Shown here: positions 18,964-28,165 of the stretch, in pieces
Position numbering within the stretch: position 1 is the first letter of the stretch
Layout of the letters: each line of letters starts with the position of its first letter
Assembly (NCBI GenBank): GCA_030560485.1
Contig: JAKTTS010000160.1
Location: 1 to 29,265, forward strand
DNA from: Ascoidea tarda (nom. inval.)
Taxonomy: Eukaryota; Ascomycota; Saccharomycetes; Ascoideales; Ascoideaceae
Direction of reading: 5' to 3'
DNA: 29,265 bases
Notes under the pieces: model-generated
The model's database searches: none
The model's input: the letters and a program-made list of their open reading frames with translations, nothing else
Told to the model about the DNA's origin: nothing
Position numbers and translations under genes: made by a program

Positions 18964-19275
18964 TCAATTATAATCAATTGTACTCAATTATATACCACTT
19001 ATAGATAATTACTGTAAATACTCCCCAAAACAACAAATTACAAAAACGGCTCAAACCTTATTTCCCTTTGTATCCATTTTTCATTTTCTATCCCAATATA
19101 CACTTTTTGATTCTTATTCTCATCCTTTCTTTCCTAGCTTCTGCTCTCTTCTACTCTGCTCTGGTGCCTATTTCCTTATCTTAAAGTCTATCATACCATA
19201 CATGTGTTGTTTGCAATCTTTCACCACCATACCAGTCCCATAAAAAATAAAAAACCCTCCCCAATTATCGATCAA
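18964..19275 (+). other. Intergenic: ARH1 3' flank and BST1 promoter
   Basis: 312 bp lie between tandem genes. A 10-bp repeat TATAATCAAT occurs twice exactly (18959-18968, 18969-18978) and once degenerate (TGTACTCAAT, 18979-18988); the first copy includes the ARH1 stop codon. TATATA-type 3'-end elements follow. The second half is C/T-rich (19090-19180), as expected for a promoter/leader. An ATG at 19202 is out of frame with BST1. Confidence 0.55.
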
Positions 19276-22200
19276 ATGCTGTTCCTTCTCTTTTCTCTAA
19301 ACAAAATATCTTTAAATGCAACACCTCTTCTCCATCCACAAAGATTATTAAATCTCTTCACTTTCATAACAATTGTCACCTCTCTCTTAATTGCTTATGT
19401 TTTAAATACAAATTCAAATGGCTCTGATTGCCAATCTTGCAGAATGTCCTATATGATACCTGCTTACGCAAAATTAAATGCCTTTGATTCATCTCACACA
19501 AGATTTGCTTCAAAATATTCGTTATACCTCTATCGTGAACAGTATAAAGATACTAATCCCGATGATAACACACTGTTTTTAAATGGTATTCCTGTTCTCT
19601 TCATCCCTGGTAATGCTGGCAGCTATAAACAAGCGAGAGCCTTAGCTGCCGAAGCTGCAACACAATATTATACAACCAAAAAAGACCTCTTAAATTTAAA
19701 TAAAAATATCCAAAATTTGGACTTTTTCACTGCTGATTTCAATGAAGACTTTACTGCCTTTCATGGAAGAACTTTGCTAGACCAAGCTGAATATTTAAAT
19801 GACGCCATTAAATTCATACTATCTCTATACAGCCACCCCCACAACTACAAACAATCTGTTATAATCGTTGCTCATTCCATGGGTGGAATTGTCGCTAGGA
19901 CAATGCTATCATTGCCAAACTATAACAAAAAATCAATAAATACTATAATAACTCTAGCCACTCCCCATTCAATTCCACCTGCTACCTTCGATGGCGATAT
20001 CATAAAAGTTTACTCCGCAGTAGATAAATTTTGGAGATACAATTTTTTAAATCTTTCTAAAACCCACTCAAAAAATATCTATGATAATCCCCTAAAAAAC
20101 GTTTCTCTCATATCAATAACAGGTGGAAGATCTGACACAACTCTACCTGCTGATTATACATCGTTAGTAAGCCTTGTGCCAAAATCAAATGGTTTTACTG
20201 TATTCACAACTGGAATTCCTGGTGTTTGGACACCAATCGACCACTTAGCAATTGTCTGGTGCGATCAATTAAGAAAAGTTCTATCAAAAACTCTATTCCA
20301 ATTAATCGACTCCAATTCACCAACTGGTACCTATGGCCTAAATAAAAGAATGGAAATATTTAAAAGAAATCTTCTAAGTGGTTTTGATTCTTACATCTAT
20401 CCAGATTCTTTAAATTTCACTCACAAATTAAAAATAGACAATGACCAAATTACCTGGGCTTTAAATGATTCTCCTAAAATTATCCCAATTAATAATTTGG
20501 AATCAAAAAAAAGTGAAAATAAAATTACTCCTGATTTCACAGTTTTTAATATACCAAATGACGAAAAATATGAATTCACAATACTAAGTTCTTTACCATT
20601 TGAACAAATTAAAAAATTTAAATCATCTGCAAAATCATCAGTATTGATATGTAAAAATTCAACTGATACCGAAAAAAATTCAAATTTACCCTTGGAATTA
20701 ATTGATTATTCAAAAACTTATAACAATCATGAAAATCGAAATCTGCAAATTCAATTGAATTGTTTAGATTTTTCTCACCATTACCAAATAATTCCAAAAT
20801 CTACAAATAAAATAAAATCACCTCTAGAATCATCAATTGGTGACAAAGAACTGCCTTTCAATATCATTCAATTGTATCATAAAAAATTAACTTATTTTGA
20901 CTATGTTTTAGTATCACAACCCATGCTACCCAAAAAATATCATAATGATAATGATTTTTTACTTGCTAATCTTGTTAAATCAACTTTTTCAAATATTCAA
21001 GTCAATTCAAACTTTTTAAATGTTTTACTCAAAGGAGTCACACTTAAATTGAGCAATACAAGACCAATTTCTGTTAATATTAATTTTAAAGATGTCTGGG
21101 ATAGCGTTTTTGCATACAAAATGACAGTAAAACAATACCCACTTGATCTGAATAAATCTGCAATAAAAAATGACCAAAATTTTGCAATGGTTGTTAGACA
21201 ATGGATCCAGCAAAATTATGAAAGCAAATGGTTATTTGACTTTAATAACAATCAAAAACAACATATATCTTTTCATTCAATTGCCCCTTTTATTCCATTC
21301 AAATTACCTGTTGGTTCCAAGGAAAACTCTCTTAATTTTCAAGTACTATCGGATTCGATATCTAATAATGATACCATTGAAATTAACTTAAAATTAGATT
21401 TATTACAAAGCCTAAGAAGTTTTGCTTTAAGATTTAGACTAGCTCTTGCATCATTTCCTTTAGCTGTTGTTTATATGGTGCTAACAATCCAGTTTCATCA
21501 TTATTCTAAGACTGGCACATTTCCAAAGTTTGATCGTTCCTTAATGAAACTATGCGAAGTTAATAAAATATTACCTACTTTTTTAGTTTTATTAGTTTTT
21601 ACACCGGTAATGTCAAATTTTTCAATTCAAAGGGTTTTAAGATATTTCGATTTTGTGGGGTATTTAAGTAATATAGATGATATTAATTTAATTGAAGACA
21701 ATGTGCATCTGAATAATTATTTTTTAGGACTCGAAAATGGGCTTGATTTGTTATTGGGTCCATTTTTTTACATTTTATCGGTTGGAATAGTTTATTTATT
21801 TTATCATATTTTATTTCTAATAATTCAATTTTTGGTTTTGATAAGAAAAACTATCGGCTTTGGGAAAAATGTGGAAAAATTCAGAAATGATAAAACAAGT
21901 GGTAAAATAATAAACTCGAAACGTCGTCTTATTGGAACCGTTTTTTTATTAATATTGATTGGGTTTTATGTTCCATTTCAATTTGCGTTTATAATATGTT
22001 GCGGAGTACAATTTGTTACTTGTTTTAAAATGATGGCAAATATTAAGAGCGAAAGATTGAGGATAAATCATAAAGACGGTTATAATAGTAATGGTGATGG
22101 GAATGATACTGGGAATGATAATATTGATTTTAAAAGAGAAAACAAAAAAGAAGAAATGATATTAAATAAGATTAATTATAATATTTCATTTCTTATGTTA

Positions 22201-22560
22201 ATTCTATGGACACTACCTATTAATATTACTATAATAATTGTTTTTATTCACAATTTTGCAGTAAATTGGAGAACAGGGTTTTCTTCTCATCATAATTTTG
22301 TATCAATTATTGCCATTCTTTTTTTAGTTGAAAGAAATTCAAATAAGGTAATGATAAACCAAAATAAGAGCAAGATAACGAAAGATGTGACAAAGCTAAT
22401 ATTGATTTTCAGTGTAGTTTATAGTGGAATATACGGAATGAGGAATAGTTGGTGGTTACATCATTTATTCAATATAAATTGTGGATGGTTTTTAATAACC
22501 AATTTCGAGAAAAAGGGATTATTTTCCAAACAAGAAATAGAGATAGAAGATAGAAAATGA
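19276..22560 (+). CDS. BST1: GPI inositol-deacylase Bst1 (PGAP1 family), ER membrane
   Basis: The ATG at 19276 gives 1,094 residues; codons further upstream in frame lack an ATG. The enzyme removes the acyl chain from inositol of GPI anchors in the ER, which permits export of GPI proteins. Seen: an N-terminal signal anchor (about 29-45), the lipase core with VLFIPGNAGSYKQAR, the nucleophile motif VAHSMGGIVAR (Ser201), TLATPHS, and the histidine of IDHLAIVWC (His323). A long luminal region follows, then about eight hydrophobic segments from residue 720 to the end, as in Bst1. Length is close to S. cerevisiae Bst1 (1,029). The C-terminus is basic/acidic (KQEIEIEDRK) without an obvious KKXX signal. 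Confidence 0.94.
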   Translation: MLFLLFSLNKISLNATPLLHPQRLLNLFTFITIVTSLLIAYVLNTNSNGSDCQSCRMSYMIPAYAKLNAFDSSHTRFASKYSLYLYREQYKDTNPDDNTLFLNGIPVLFIPGNAGSYKQARALAAEAATQYYTTKKDLLNLNKNIQNLDFFTADFNEDFTAFHGRTLLDQAEYLNDAIKFILSLYSHPHNYKQSVIIVAHSMGGIVARTMLSLPNYNKKSINTIITLATPHSIPPATFDGDIIKVYSAVDKFWRYNFLNLSKTHSKNIYDNPLKNVSLISITGGRSDTTLPADYTSLVSLVPKSNGFTVFTTGIPGVWTPIDHLAIVWCDQLRKVLSKTLFQLIDSNSPTGTYGLNKRMEIFKRNLLSGFDSYIYPDSLNFTHKLKIDNDQITWALNDSPKIIPINNLESKKSENKITPDFTVFNIPNDEKYEFTILSSLPFEQIKKFKSSAKSSVLICKNSTDTEKNSNLPLELIDYSKTYNNHENRNLQIQLNCLDFSHHYQIIPKSTNKIKSPLESSIGDKELPFNIIQLYHKKLTYFDYVLVSQPMLPKKYHNDNDFLLANLVKSTFSNIQVNSNFLNVLLKGVTLKLSNTRPISVNINFKDVWDSVFAYKMTVKQYPLDLNKSAIKNDQNFAMVVRQWIQQNYESKWLFDFNNNQKQHISFHSIAPFIPFKLPVGSKENSLNFQVLSDSISNNDTIEINLKLDLLQSLRSFALRFRLALASFPLAVVYMVLTIQFHHYSKTGTFPKFDRSLMKLCEVNKILPTFLVLLVFTPVMSNFSIQRVLRYFDFVGYLSNIDDINLIEDNVHLNNYFLGLENGLDLLLGPFFYILSVGIVYLFYHILFLIIQFLVLIRKTIGFGKNVEKFRNDKTSGKIINSKRRLIGTVFLLILIGFYVPFQFAFIICCGVQFVTCFKMMANIKSERLRINHKDGYNSNGDGNDTGNDNIDFKRENKKEEMILNKINYNISFLMLILWTLPINITIIIVFIHNFAVNWRTGFSSHHNFVSIIAILFLVERNSNKVMINQNKSKITKDVTKLILIFSVVYSGIYGMRNSWWLHHLFNINCGWFLITNFEKKGLFSKQEIEIEDRK

Positions 22561-22953
22561 TAAATAAAACTATATCGACCGATGAAAAAGGGCGAAAAAA
22601 AAAAATAAATAGAATTTCAATAAATAGATAAATAGATTTACTAATAAATTAACAAATAAGTAAATAAAAATAAGGACCTAGGTTAAAATTACAAGTGGGA
22701 ATTAATGTTGAATATAAGTTAAAAAAAAATTAGAATAATTCGTGCAGAATATAATAAAAAGAAAAAAAAAAAAACAAAGTAAAACAAAACAAAATAAAGT
22801 CAAGTCAAGTGAAATAAATAAAATAAAAAAACCAAAATAAAAAATAGATTACAAAAATTAAATAATCAAATAATTAAATAATTAAAAAGGTGATGCTGAT
22901 CAAATGAACTTGAGTAATTGAACAGTTGGCTAATTAGCCAACTAGTGAATTGC
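22561..22953. other. Convergent A-rich spacer after BST1 with a strong inverted repeat
   Basis: 393 bp of A-rich, low-complexity plus-strand sequence (ATAAATAGA, AAAACAAAACAAAATAAA and AATAATTAAATAATTA types) separate BST1 from the Myb-like gene. No open frame looks real. The right end holds a 46-bp inverted repeat (22911-22956). Confidence 0.6.
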
Positions 22954-22956
22954 TCA
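22911..22956. repeat. 46-bp imperfect inverted repeat including the Myb-like gene stop codon
   Basis: Arms 22911-22933 and 22934-22956 are reverse complements at 19 of 23 positions. The centre AGTTGGCTAATTAGCCAACT (22924-22943) is a perfect 20-bp palindrome. The outer end includes TCA at 22954-22956, the complement of the gene's TGA stop codon, so in the mRNA the stop codon would be at the base of the hairpin. With one bulge the pairing can extend three more bases. It could be a 3'-end/RNA-stability structure or a dimer binding site. Confidence 0.9.
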
Positions 22957-23856
22957 GTTTGCTATATAGTTAAGTAAAATGTCGAGTTTTTTATCTAATA
23001 AATTTAATTTTTCATTGATTGAAGATATCGATAAGGAGTTTTGTTTAGTTGCTTTTTCAAGATCAGATATTCTATCAAGCAAGTTATAACTATTTTGTTT
23101 ATTGTAGTAAGGAATATTATTGTTTTGAGAGATAGGGTCCTGGTTGTGATTATGATCTTGGCTATGAAAAGCATTTAAATCGTCATTTGAGGAATCAATT
23201 GAATGAGGTAGCTGGGGGTTTTGATTAGACGAGATCATCAATTGAGAGGGATTGGGGTTATAAATCTGGTTATGAATTTGACCGTCATTTGCATTATTGT
23301 TATTAATATTGTTGTTATTAATATTGTTGTTAATATTACTATTATTGTTGATATTGTTATCAAGATTATAATTTTGAAGAGAGATCGGATTTAGTTTTTC
23401 TCTTTTAATTGAATTATCATCAGTGGTATTAATGTCATTTGAGATGGAGGAAGCATAGAAACTTCTTTTTCTCTTTTGTCTGCCATTTATGTTCTTATGA
23501 ACACCATCATATAGGTTTTCTTGCTCAATTATACTGTCTAAAATTGAGGTGATTTCGTCAGATGAAAAAGAGGAGTTTTTCATGTTCTCGTTATTAGCAT
23601 AGATGGTGATGGGATCCTGATCGTTATTCTTTGTGTATTCTCTTTTGGCAATGTGGTTTTTGTAGGCCTTTTTAAACTGAGACTGGATAGTCCTGATCTG
23701 ATGAACGTCAACATTGAACCTTTGGTTGAAGTTGGTGAGAATCTCTTGCCATCGCTCGACTTTTTTGTTGTAGTTTCTGATATCAGGCAAAGCAGACTGG
23801 TATTGCTGGACAATGAACTTAATTTTGGCATCGTCCCAGTTTATAGCTGGAGCCAT
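22954..23856 (-). CDS. Myb/SANT-like DNA-binding protein with C-terminal coiled coil (unassigned)
   Basis: 300 residues. The N-terminal 70 carry a trihelix-like pattern: INWDDAKIKFIVQQY, then KKVERWQEILTNFNQRF, then IRTIQSQFKKAYKNH. The spacing of aromatic and basic residues resembles the Myb/SANT-like family (Myb_DNA-bind_3 type), which also occurs in PIF/Harbinger transposon partner proteins. A basic stretch GRQKRKRS near 125-132 may be a nuclear signal. The middle is Asn-rich (about 170-250). The last 40 residues form heptads (LLDRISDLEKATKQNSLSIS, then INEKLNLLDKKLDILL), a likely coiled coil for dimerisation. I know no yeast ortholog by name. It probably binds DNA. The start ATG at 23856 begins directly before the domain. 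No transposon remains are visible around it. Confidence 0.82.
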   Translation of the reverse strand: MAPAINWDDAKIKFIVQQYQSALPDIRNYNKKVERWQEILTNFNQRFNVDVHQIRTIQSQFKKAYKNHIAKREYTKNNDQDPITIYANNENMKNSSFSSDEITSILDSIIEQENLYDGVHKNINGRQKRKRSFYASSISNDINTTDDNSIKREKLNPISLQNYNLDNNINNNSNINNNINNNNINNNNANDGQIHNQIYNPNPSQLMISSNQNPQLPHSIDSSNDDLNAFHSQDHNHNQDPISQNNNIPYYNKQNSYNLLDRISDLEKATKQNSLSISSINEKLNLLDKKLDILLNYIAN

Positions 23857-24290
23857 TATGGTGTGTGAGAAATAAATGCTCTGTGTCCTGCTGCTATCGT
23901 GCTTCTTCAGAGTAGTGCTTCTTCAGAGACTGTGGCACTGCTGCAAAACGACTCTCCTCCACCAGAAACAGCACCGGCCCCAGCTGCGAACACGCGTTTC
24001 CGCTGCGTATGGCCTGCGTTTCGCCGTCGTTTGTCGGTGTGCGTTTCTTTTAGCGCTCTCCTAGGCAAGCAACCGCATATTGTGTGTAATTGTACGATGG
24101 AGCGCGTAGAGGCGCGGCTTTTGTTCTTTGCACCATTTTGATGGTGCGTTTGACAACGGGCTGTCGCTGCCGTCATATGATTGGTCAGCTCATGCGGCTG
24201 TACACAGCACATTAGATTTGCCGAAGAATGCATGTTTGATTGCTGGTGAGATCTCCCACAAACTGGAACACGCACCTAAGTAGCAAAGCG

Positions 24291-24296
24291 CACGTG
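24291..24296. promoter_or_regulatory. CACGTG E-box between the Myb-like gene and UBP10
   Basis: Exact CACGTG in the context AGCGCACGTGGTT. Candidate for Cbf1, Pho4 or another bHLH factor. A second copy lies 90 bp to the right. Confidence 0.45.
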
Positions 24297-24380
24297 GTTC
24301 TGTCTTTGTCCTGATAGTAGAGACCGGCTAGTTTCCTCTAAGTCACAAACACAGTTCCGGTTTCCTCTTTCCTCGGTGTA

Positions 24381-24386
24381 CACGTG
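24381..24386. promoter_or_regulatory. CACGTG E-box within ACACGTGT, upstream of UBP10
   Basis: CACGTG is embedded in the 8-bp palindrome ACACGTGT (24380-24387), about 475 bp upstream of the UBP10 start. A general bHLH target; the binder is unknown. Confidence 0.45.
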
Positions 24387-24859
24387 TGCTTTTTAGAAAT
24401 TCTCGAAATGAACGGCCCTGAGCAAATTTCTGTTTTTTGCAATAAAATTTTCTTTTTCAAAATAAAAAAAACAAGAGATAAATTTTTTTTTCAACTTTTC
24501 ATTTTCTGTTGATCCACTTTTATTATGCTTTTTCATCAATTTCTTATTTTGTCAGGTTTTAATATTTAATTTCTATCTCAAGACTAGTTCCTCCTTTCTT
24601 ATAGTTTATTTATTACGTTTATTCAAATAGACATAATCTTGTTTCTTTAATTTATTGTACGCAATTTATTTCATCTATATATTCTATCTACTTGAGTTTT
24701 TCTTATCCAAAAATTCCATTCTATTTCCACTAATTTGCACATTCAATTTCTATTTTTTCTTCTTTTGATTTGGTATAATATAATTTAAAATTATTATAAT
24801 ATATCCACTTATTCTATATTCTTTTCTGATTTCCTTCTTTTTTTTGTTTTGAACCTCTA

Positions 24860-27800
24860 ATGGCTAATAAATTATTATTCAATATTGATTCAAATTCAAA
24901 TTCACATACAAATTCAAGTACAAATTCAAACTCAAAATCAAAGTCAAATTCTAATTCAAACCCTTTAATCGAAAGAAATAATTCTGTTCAAAAAAACTAT
25001 TTTAACAATTTATTATCTGATCCTTTAATTTTTATTCCAGCAAAACATACTGATATTTCAACTTTGAAACCTTCTTCTTATATTTTGATTTCTAATCAAA
25101 TCACCCCAAAAAATATCCCACAAAATATTCCACAAAATAAACAAAAAAACATTAATACCATCACTGACAATTCCCAAACCAATTCAACCTCATCCAATAA
25201 AAATCTCAATAAAAACAAACCTTTAACTTTATCAAAAAAACCAACTTCAATGGCTGAAGCAATCGCTCTATACACTAGGTCAAAATCTTTAAAAAAAACT
25301 TCCGATAAAAATCAAACTCATTCAAATAATCTTGATGAACTTAATGAGCTACTCTCAACCGATGATTCTCAAGATGATCAATCTCAAAATAACTCAATTA
25401 TCGACCAATTTCCTCCAACTTTCCAAAAAAGCAATACCAATCATATTGGTAATGACGATGAAGATGAGAATGAAAATGATGATGATGAAGATGATGAAGA
25501 TGATGAAGATGATGAAGACTATATAGAAAATGAATCAGATCATATGCACACAGAATCAAGTGATTCCGGTGATCCTAATGATACTAACGATTCTAATGAT
25601 TCTAATGGGTCCAATGAATATGAACTCAGTGATCAAATATTAATTAAAAACGTAAATGATGAAAATTTTGATAAAATGTTAAACCAATTGGATTCTTTAA
25701 TAGACTCAAGTGACTTAGATATAAATAAACTAGAAAGGTTTAATTCTTTAAATAATGAGGTTTTCAATCATGGAACAGAAGAAAAGAAGCAAGAAAATGA
25801 AAATGAAAATCAAGATGATGATGATGATGATGATGACAACAATGATGATGATGGTGATGATGATGATGGTGATGATGATGATTACGATCTAGATTCCGAA
25901 GATGAAGACACGACTATAAATAGGATTAAAAATAAAGAAAATGAAAAAAGATTACAAGAAAAATTAGAATTGAAAAAAGATTTAGGAGTCGATTTAAAAT
26001 TATTAAATGAAGAATATCTAAGTAGTCAAAATAATTTATCTGCGACGCCACCTTTATTAGATAGTGATAAACATAATAATGATACTACTAATCCTAATAA
26101 CAAAAACACCAATTTTCATGATGATAATAAGAAGTTTAAAAACTCTGACAATTTTAATGTTAATAATAAAATTATTATTCAAAATAGTGATCATAAGGAA
26201 AATACCAATGATTATAATGAGAACGGTAATGACAATAATAACAATAATAACAATAATAACAATAATAACAATAACAATAACAATAATAATAGTTATTATT
26301 ATAGTAGCAATGATGAAGATGAGATTGAAGAATATGGAATGATTGGAAAATTATTTAATAATAGCGATTTTTATGAAATTAATGAAAAAAATTATGATAA
26401 TGGATCTAATGGATCTCAAAAAATTAATAAATGTTGGGGTAAAGAATTAATTAATTTAAAACCAGTTGGGCTATTAAATAACGGCGTAACATGTTATATG
26501 AATTCAGCTATCCAAGCGATGATTCATATTCCTGCTCTCCAACACTACTTAATCGATATACATAATAAGAAATACGATGAAATACTAGATAAAACATCAG
26601 TTAGCAAGGTATTTGCCGATGTAGCCTATAAAATGTGGTCATTAGATTTATTAGAAAATGACAATGGTAACAACAATAATAACAATAACAATAGAAGATT
26701 GAGAAATAAAATCAAAAAAATCAAAAAAATCAAAAAAGAAAGATCGCATGTTAATCCAAAGAGATTAATTAATAGGTTGGGGGATATTAACTGTATGATG
26801 AATGTTTGGCAGCAAGAAGATTCACATGAGTATTTCATGTCATTAATGAGCCGATTACAAGAGGATGGCACGCCCAAGGGACACAAATTGAATGAAAGTA
26901 TAATATATGATATATTTGGTGGGCTATTACATCAAGAGGTTGTTTGCAAGAATTGTTCATATATTTCGAAAACCAAGCAGGAGTTTTATGATTTGAGTTT
27001 AAATTTAGAGTCTCGAAAAAGGAAAAGCAATAAGAACAAGAGCAAAAACAAGAATAAGAATAAGAATAAGGACAATGATACTGCTAACGGGGTTTTAAAT
27101 GGAGATTTGCGAGCAGACCCAAAGAGAAAAAACAATGAAAACGAAAACGATAATAAAAAGAATGATTTACTAACTAGGGTGAATGTAACAGATAATAATC
27201 ATAATAATAATAATAATAATGATAATAATAATGATAATAATAATGATAATAATAACAATAATAATATTAATAATAATAATATTAATGATAATAATATTAA
27301 TGATAATAATAATGATAGCAATGATAATGATAATGATAACGATGACGATAACGATAACAATAACAATAACGATAACGATAATAATAATAATAATAATAAT
27401 GATAGAGATGACCAGGCTAATAATTATGCTAGTCATACCAATAACAACCATATTAATGGCGATAATAACAGCACTACTACTAGCAGTGGTGCTACCACTA
27501 CCACTACCACTACCACTATCATTAATAATAATAACAATAACAATAATGGTGAAAAAGTCAAGAGAGAGAAATACAATATGAATAACTCATTGAAGGATTT
27601 TTTCTCTCCTGAACTAATTAAAATGGATAAGAAAGATAAGAGTGTGGGATATATTTGCGAAAAGTGCAAGCAAAGGACCAATGCAATCAAGTTGAATTTG
27701 ATTGAACGAGCGCCAGAGACATTGGCCATCCACATCAAGAGATTTCGATACGATGGAAACTCCAATTCGTCATCTAAGGTCAAGCATTGTGTGAAATACC

Positions 27801-28165
27801 CATTGTACTTGGATCTAAGTGACTACCAAATCAAGAACCACAGAAAAATCGAAAAAATCAACCGAAAGGAAATGGGGGAAAATGAGCTCAGCAAAAGAGA
27901 GGTGGATGCTCTCAGATACCAGTTGATCTCTGTGGTGAACCACGAAGGCAGGTCCATTTCGTCTGGACACTATAGATCGTACTGCCGACAGCCAGATGGA
28001 GAGTGGTACTCGTACGACGACGAGTACATCAACAAGATTTCCGAGAAGGAGGTGCTTCGGGAGGGAAACGCCTACTACTTGATCTACACAAGGTTGAGAA
28101 GCAAGAGTAGCAAGCGCGAGAGCGAGGCAGCAGAGCCAACAAGCCACAAGCGCCAGCGAGTATAG
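24860..28165 (+). CDS. UBP10: Ubiquitin C-terminal hydrolase Ubp10/Dot4 (USP36-like), nuclear
   Basis: 1,101 residues. The N-terminal half is disordered, with Ser/Asn, acidic Asp/Glu and Asn tracts. The USP domain starts near 535: KPVGLLNNGVTCYMNSAIQA with catalytic Cys545, then NVWQQEDSHEYFMSLMSRLQ, IYDIFGGLLHQEVVCKNC, the second half from about 905 (SLKDFFSPELI, APETLAIHIKRFRYDG), then GRSISSGHYRSYC with His1037 and WYSYDDEYI with the acid at Asp1053/1054. Cys pairs 696/699 and 933/936 form the USP zinc site. These blocks match S. cerevisiae Ubp10 closely (WQQEDSHEYFMSLMSRLQED is shared). Ubp10 deubiquitinates histone H2B and nucleolar substrates (Pol I Rpa190) and affects silencing. About 190 low-complexity residues are inserted between the zinc Cys pairs. 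The C-terminus is basic (KRQRV). It is longer than the 792-residue S. cerevisiae protein, through low-complexity sequence. Confidence 0.94.
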   Translation: MANKLLFNIDSNSNSHTNSSTNSNSKSKSNSNSNPLIERNNSVQKNYFNNLLSDPLIFIPAKHTDISTLKPSSYILISNQITPKNIPQNIPQNKQKNINTITDNSQTNSTSSNKNLNKNKPLTLSKKPTSMAEAIALYTRSKSLKKTSDKNQTHSNNLDELNELLSTDDSQDDQSQNNSIIDQFPPTFQKSNTNHIGNDDEDENENDDDEDDEDDEDDEDYIENESDHMHTESSDSGDPNDTNDSNDSNGSNEYELSDQILIKNVNDENFDKMLNQLDSLIDSSDLDINKLERFNSLNNEVFNHGTEEKKQENENENQDDDDDDDDNNDDDGDDDDGDDDDYDLDSEDEDTTINRIKNKENEKRLQEKLELKKDLGVDLKLLNEEYLSSQNNLSATPPLLDSDKHNNDTTNPNNKNTNFHDDNKKFKNSDNFNVNNKIIIQNSDHKENTNDYNENGNDNNNNNNNNNNNNNNNNNNNSYYYSSNDEDEIEEYGMIGKLFNNSDFYEINEKNYDNGSNGSQKINKCWGKELINLKPVGLLNNGVTCYMNSAIQAMIHIPALQHYLIDIHNKKYDEILDKTSVSKVFADVAYKMWSLDLLENDNGNNNNNNNNRRLRNKIKKIKKIKKERSHVNPKRLINRLGDINCMMNVWQQEDSHEYFMSLMSRLQEDGTPKGHKLNESIIYDIFGGLLHQEVVCKNCSYISKTKQEFYDLSLNLESRKRKSNKNKSKNKNKNKNKDNDTANGVLNGDLRADPKRKNNENENDNKKNDLLTRVNVTDNNHNNNNNNDNNNDNNNDNNNNNNINNNNINDNNINDNNNDSNDNDNDNDDDNDNNNNNDNDNNNNNNNDRDDQANNYASHTNNNHINGDNNSTTTSSGATTTTTTTTIINNNNNNNNGEKVKREKYNMNNSLKDFFSPELIKMDKKDKSVGYICEKCKQRTNAIKLNLIERAPETLAIHIKRFRYDGNSNSSSKVKHCVKYPLYLDLSDYQIKNHRKIEKINRKEMGENELSKREVDALRYQLISVVNHEGRSISSGHYRSYCRQPDGEWYSYDDEYINKISEKEVLREGNAYYLIYTRLRSKSSKRESEAAEPTSHKRQRV
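25452..25530 (+). repeat. GAT/GAA array coding for an acidic tract in UBP10
   Basis: Mostly GAT GAT GAA repeats encode an Asp/Glu-rich run of about 25 residues in the disordered N-terminal region. Confidence 0.9.
25813..25881 (+). repeat. GAT array coding for a second acidic tract in UBP10
   Basis: Repeated GAT codons, with a few AAT/AAC and GGT, encode poly-Asp with Asn/Gly interruptions. Acidic runs of this sort are frequent in proteins that bind histones, which fits Ubp10. Confidence 0.9.
26234..26292 (+). repeat. AAT/AAC array coding for poly-Asn in UBP10
   Basis: A run of roughly 20 Asn codons, mixed AAT and AAC in a near-regular alternation, about 200 bp before the catalytic domain. 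Confidence 0.9.
27187..27411 (+). repeat. AAT/GAT/AAC array coding for Asn/Asp tract inside the UBP10 catalytic domain
   Basis: About 75 codons of almost only Asn and Asp, with a few Ile, Ser and His, built from AATAATGAT- and GATAAC-type units. It sits between the two zinc-binding Cys pairs, a position where Ubp10 homologs also carry insertions. Confidence 0.93.

Larger units (their letters stand above)
23857..24859. promoter_or_regulatory. Divergent intergenic region between the Myb-like gene and UBP10
   Basis: About 1 kb. The left half (23860-24400) is GC-rich and the right half (24410-24859) is T/A-rich with poly-T, as in a yeast leader of UBP10. Two CACGTG boxes are at 24291-24296 and 24381-24386. 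An open frame of 122 codons at 23907-24275 (minus) has no recognisable domain, an odd Cys/His/Arg composition and lies upstream of the Myb-like gene; I regard it as chance in GC-rich DNA. I see no tRNA or other RNA gene. Confidence 0.55.

Noticed and set aside
19204-19275. Longer BST1 N-terminus from a GTG at 19204
   Set aside because: GTG is not a normal yeast start. The ATG at 19276 directly precedes the signal anchor, as expected for Bst1.
23907-24275. 122-codon minus-strand frame upstream of the Myb-like gene
   Set aside because: No domain or ortholog-like motif, odd composition, and a position inside a GC-rich divergent promoter.
27170-27581. Long poly-Ile/Val and poly-Ile/Met frames opposite or shifted to UBP10
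   Set aside because: These are shadows of the AAT/GAT repeat that encodes Asn/Asp in the real frame.
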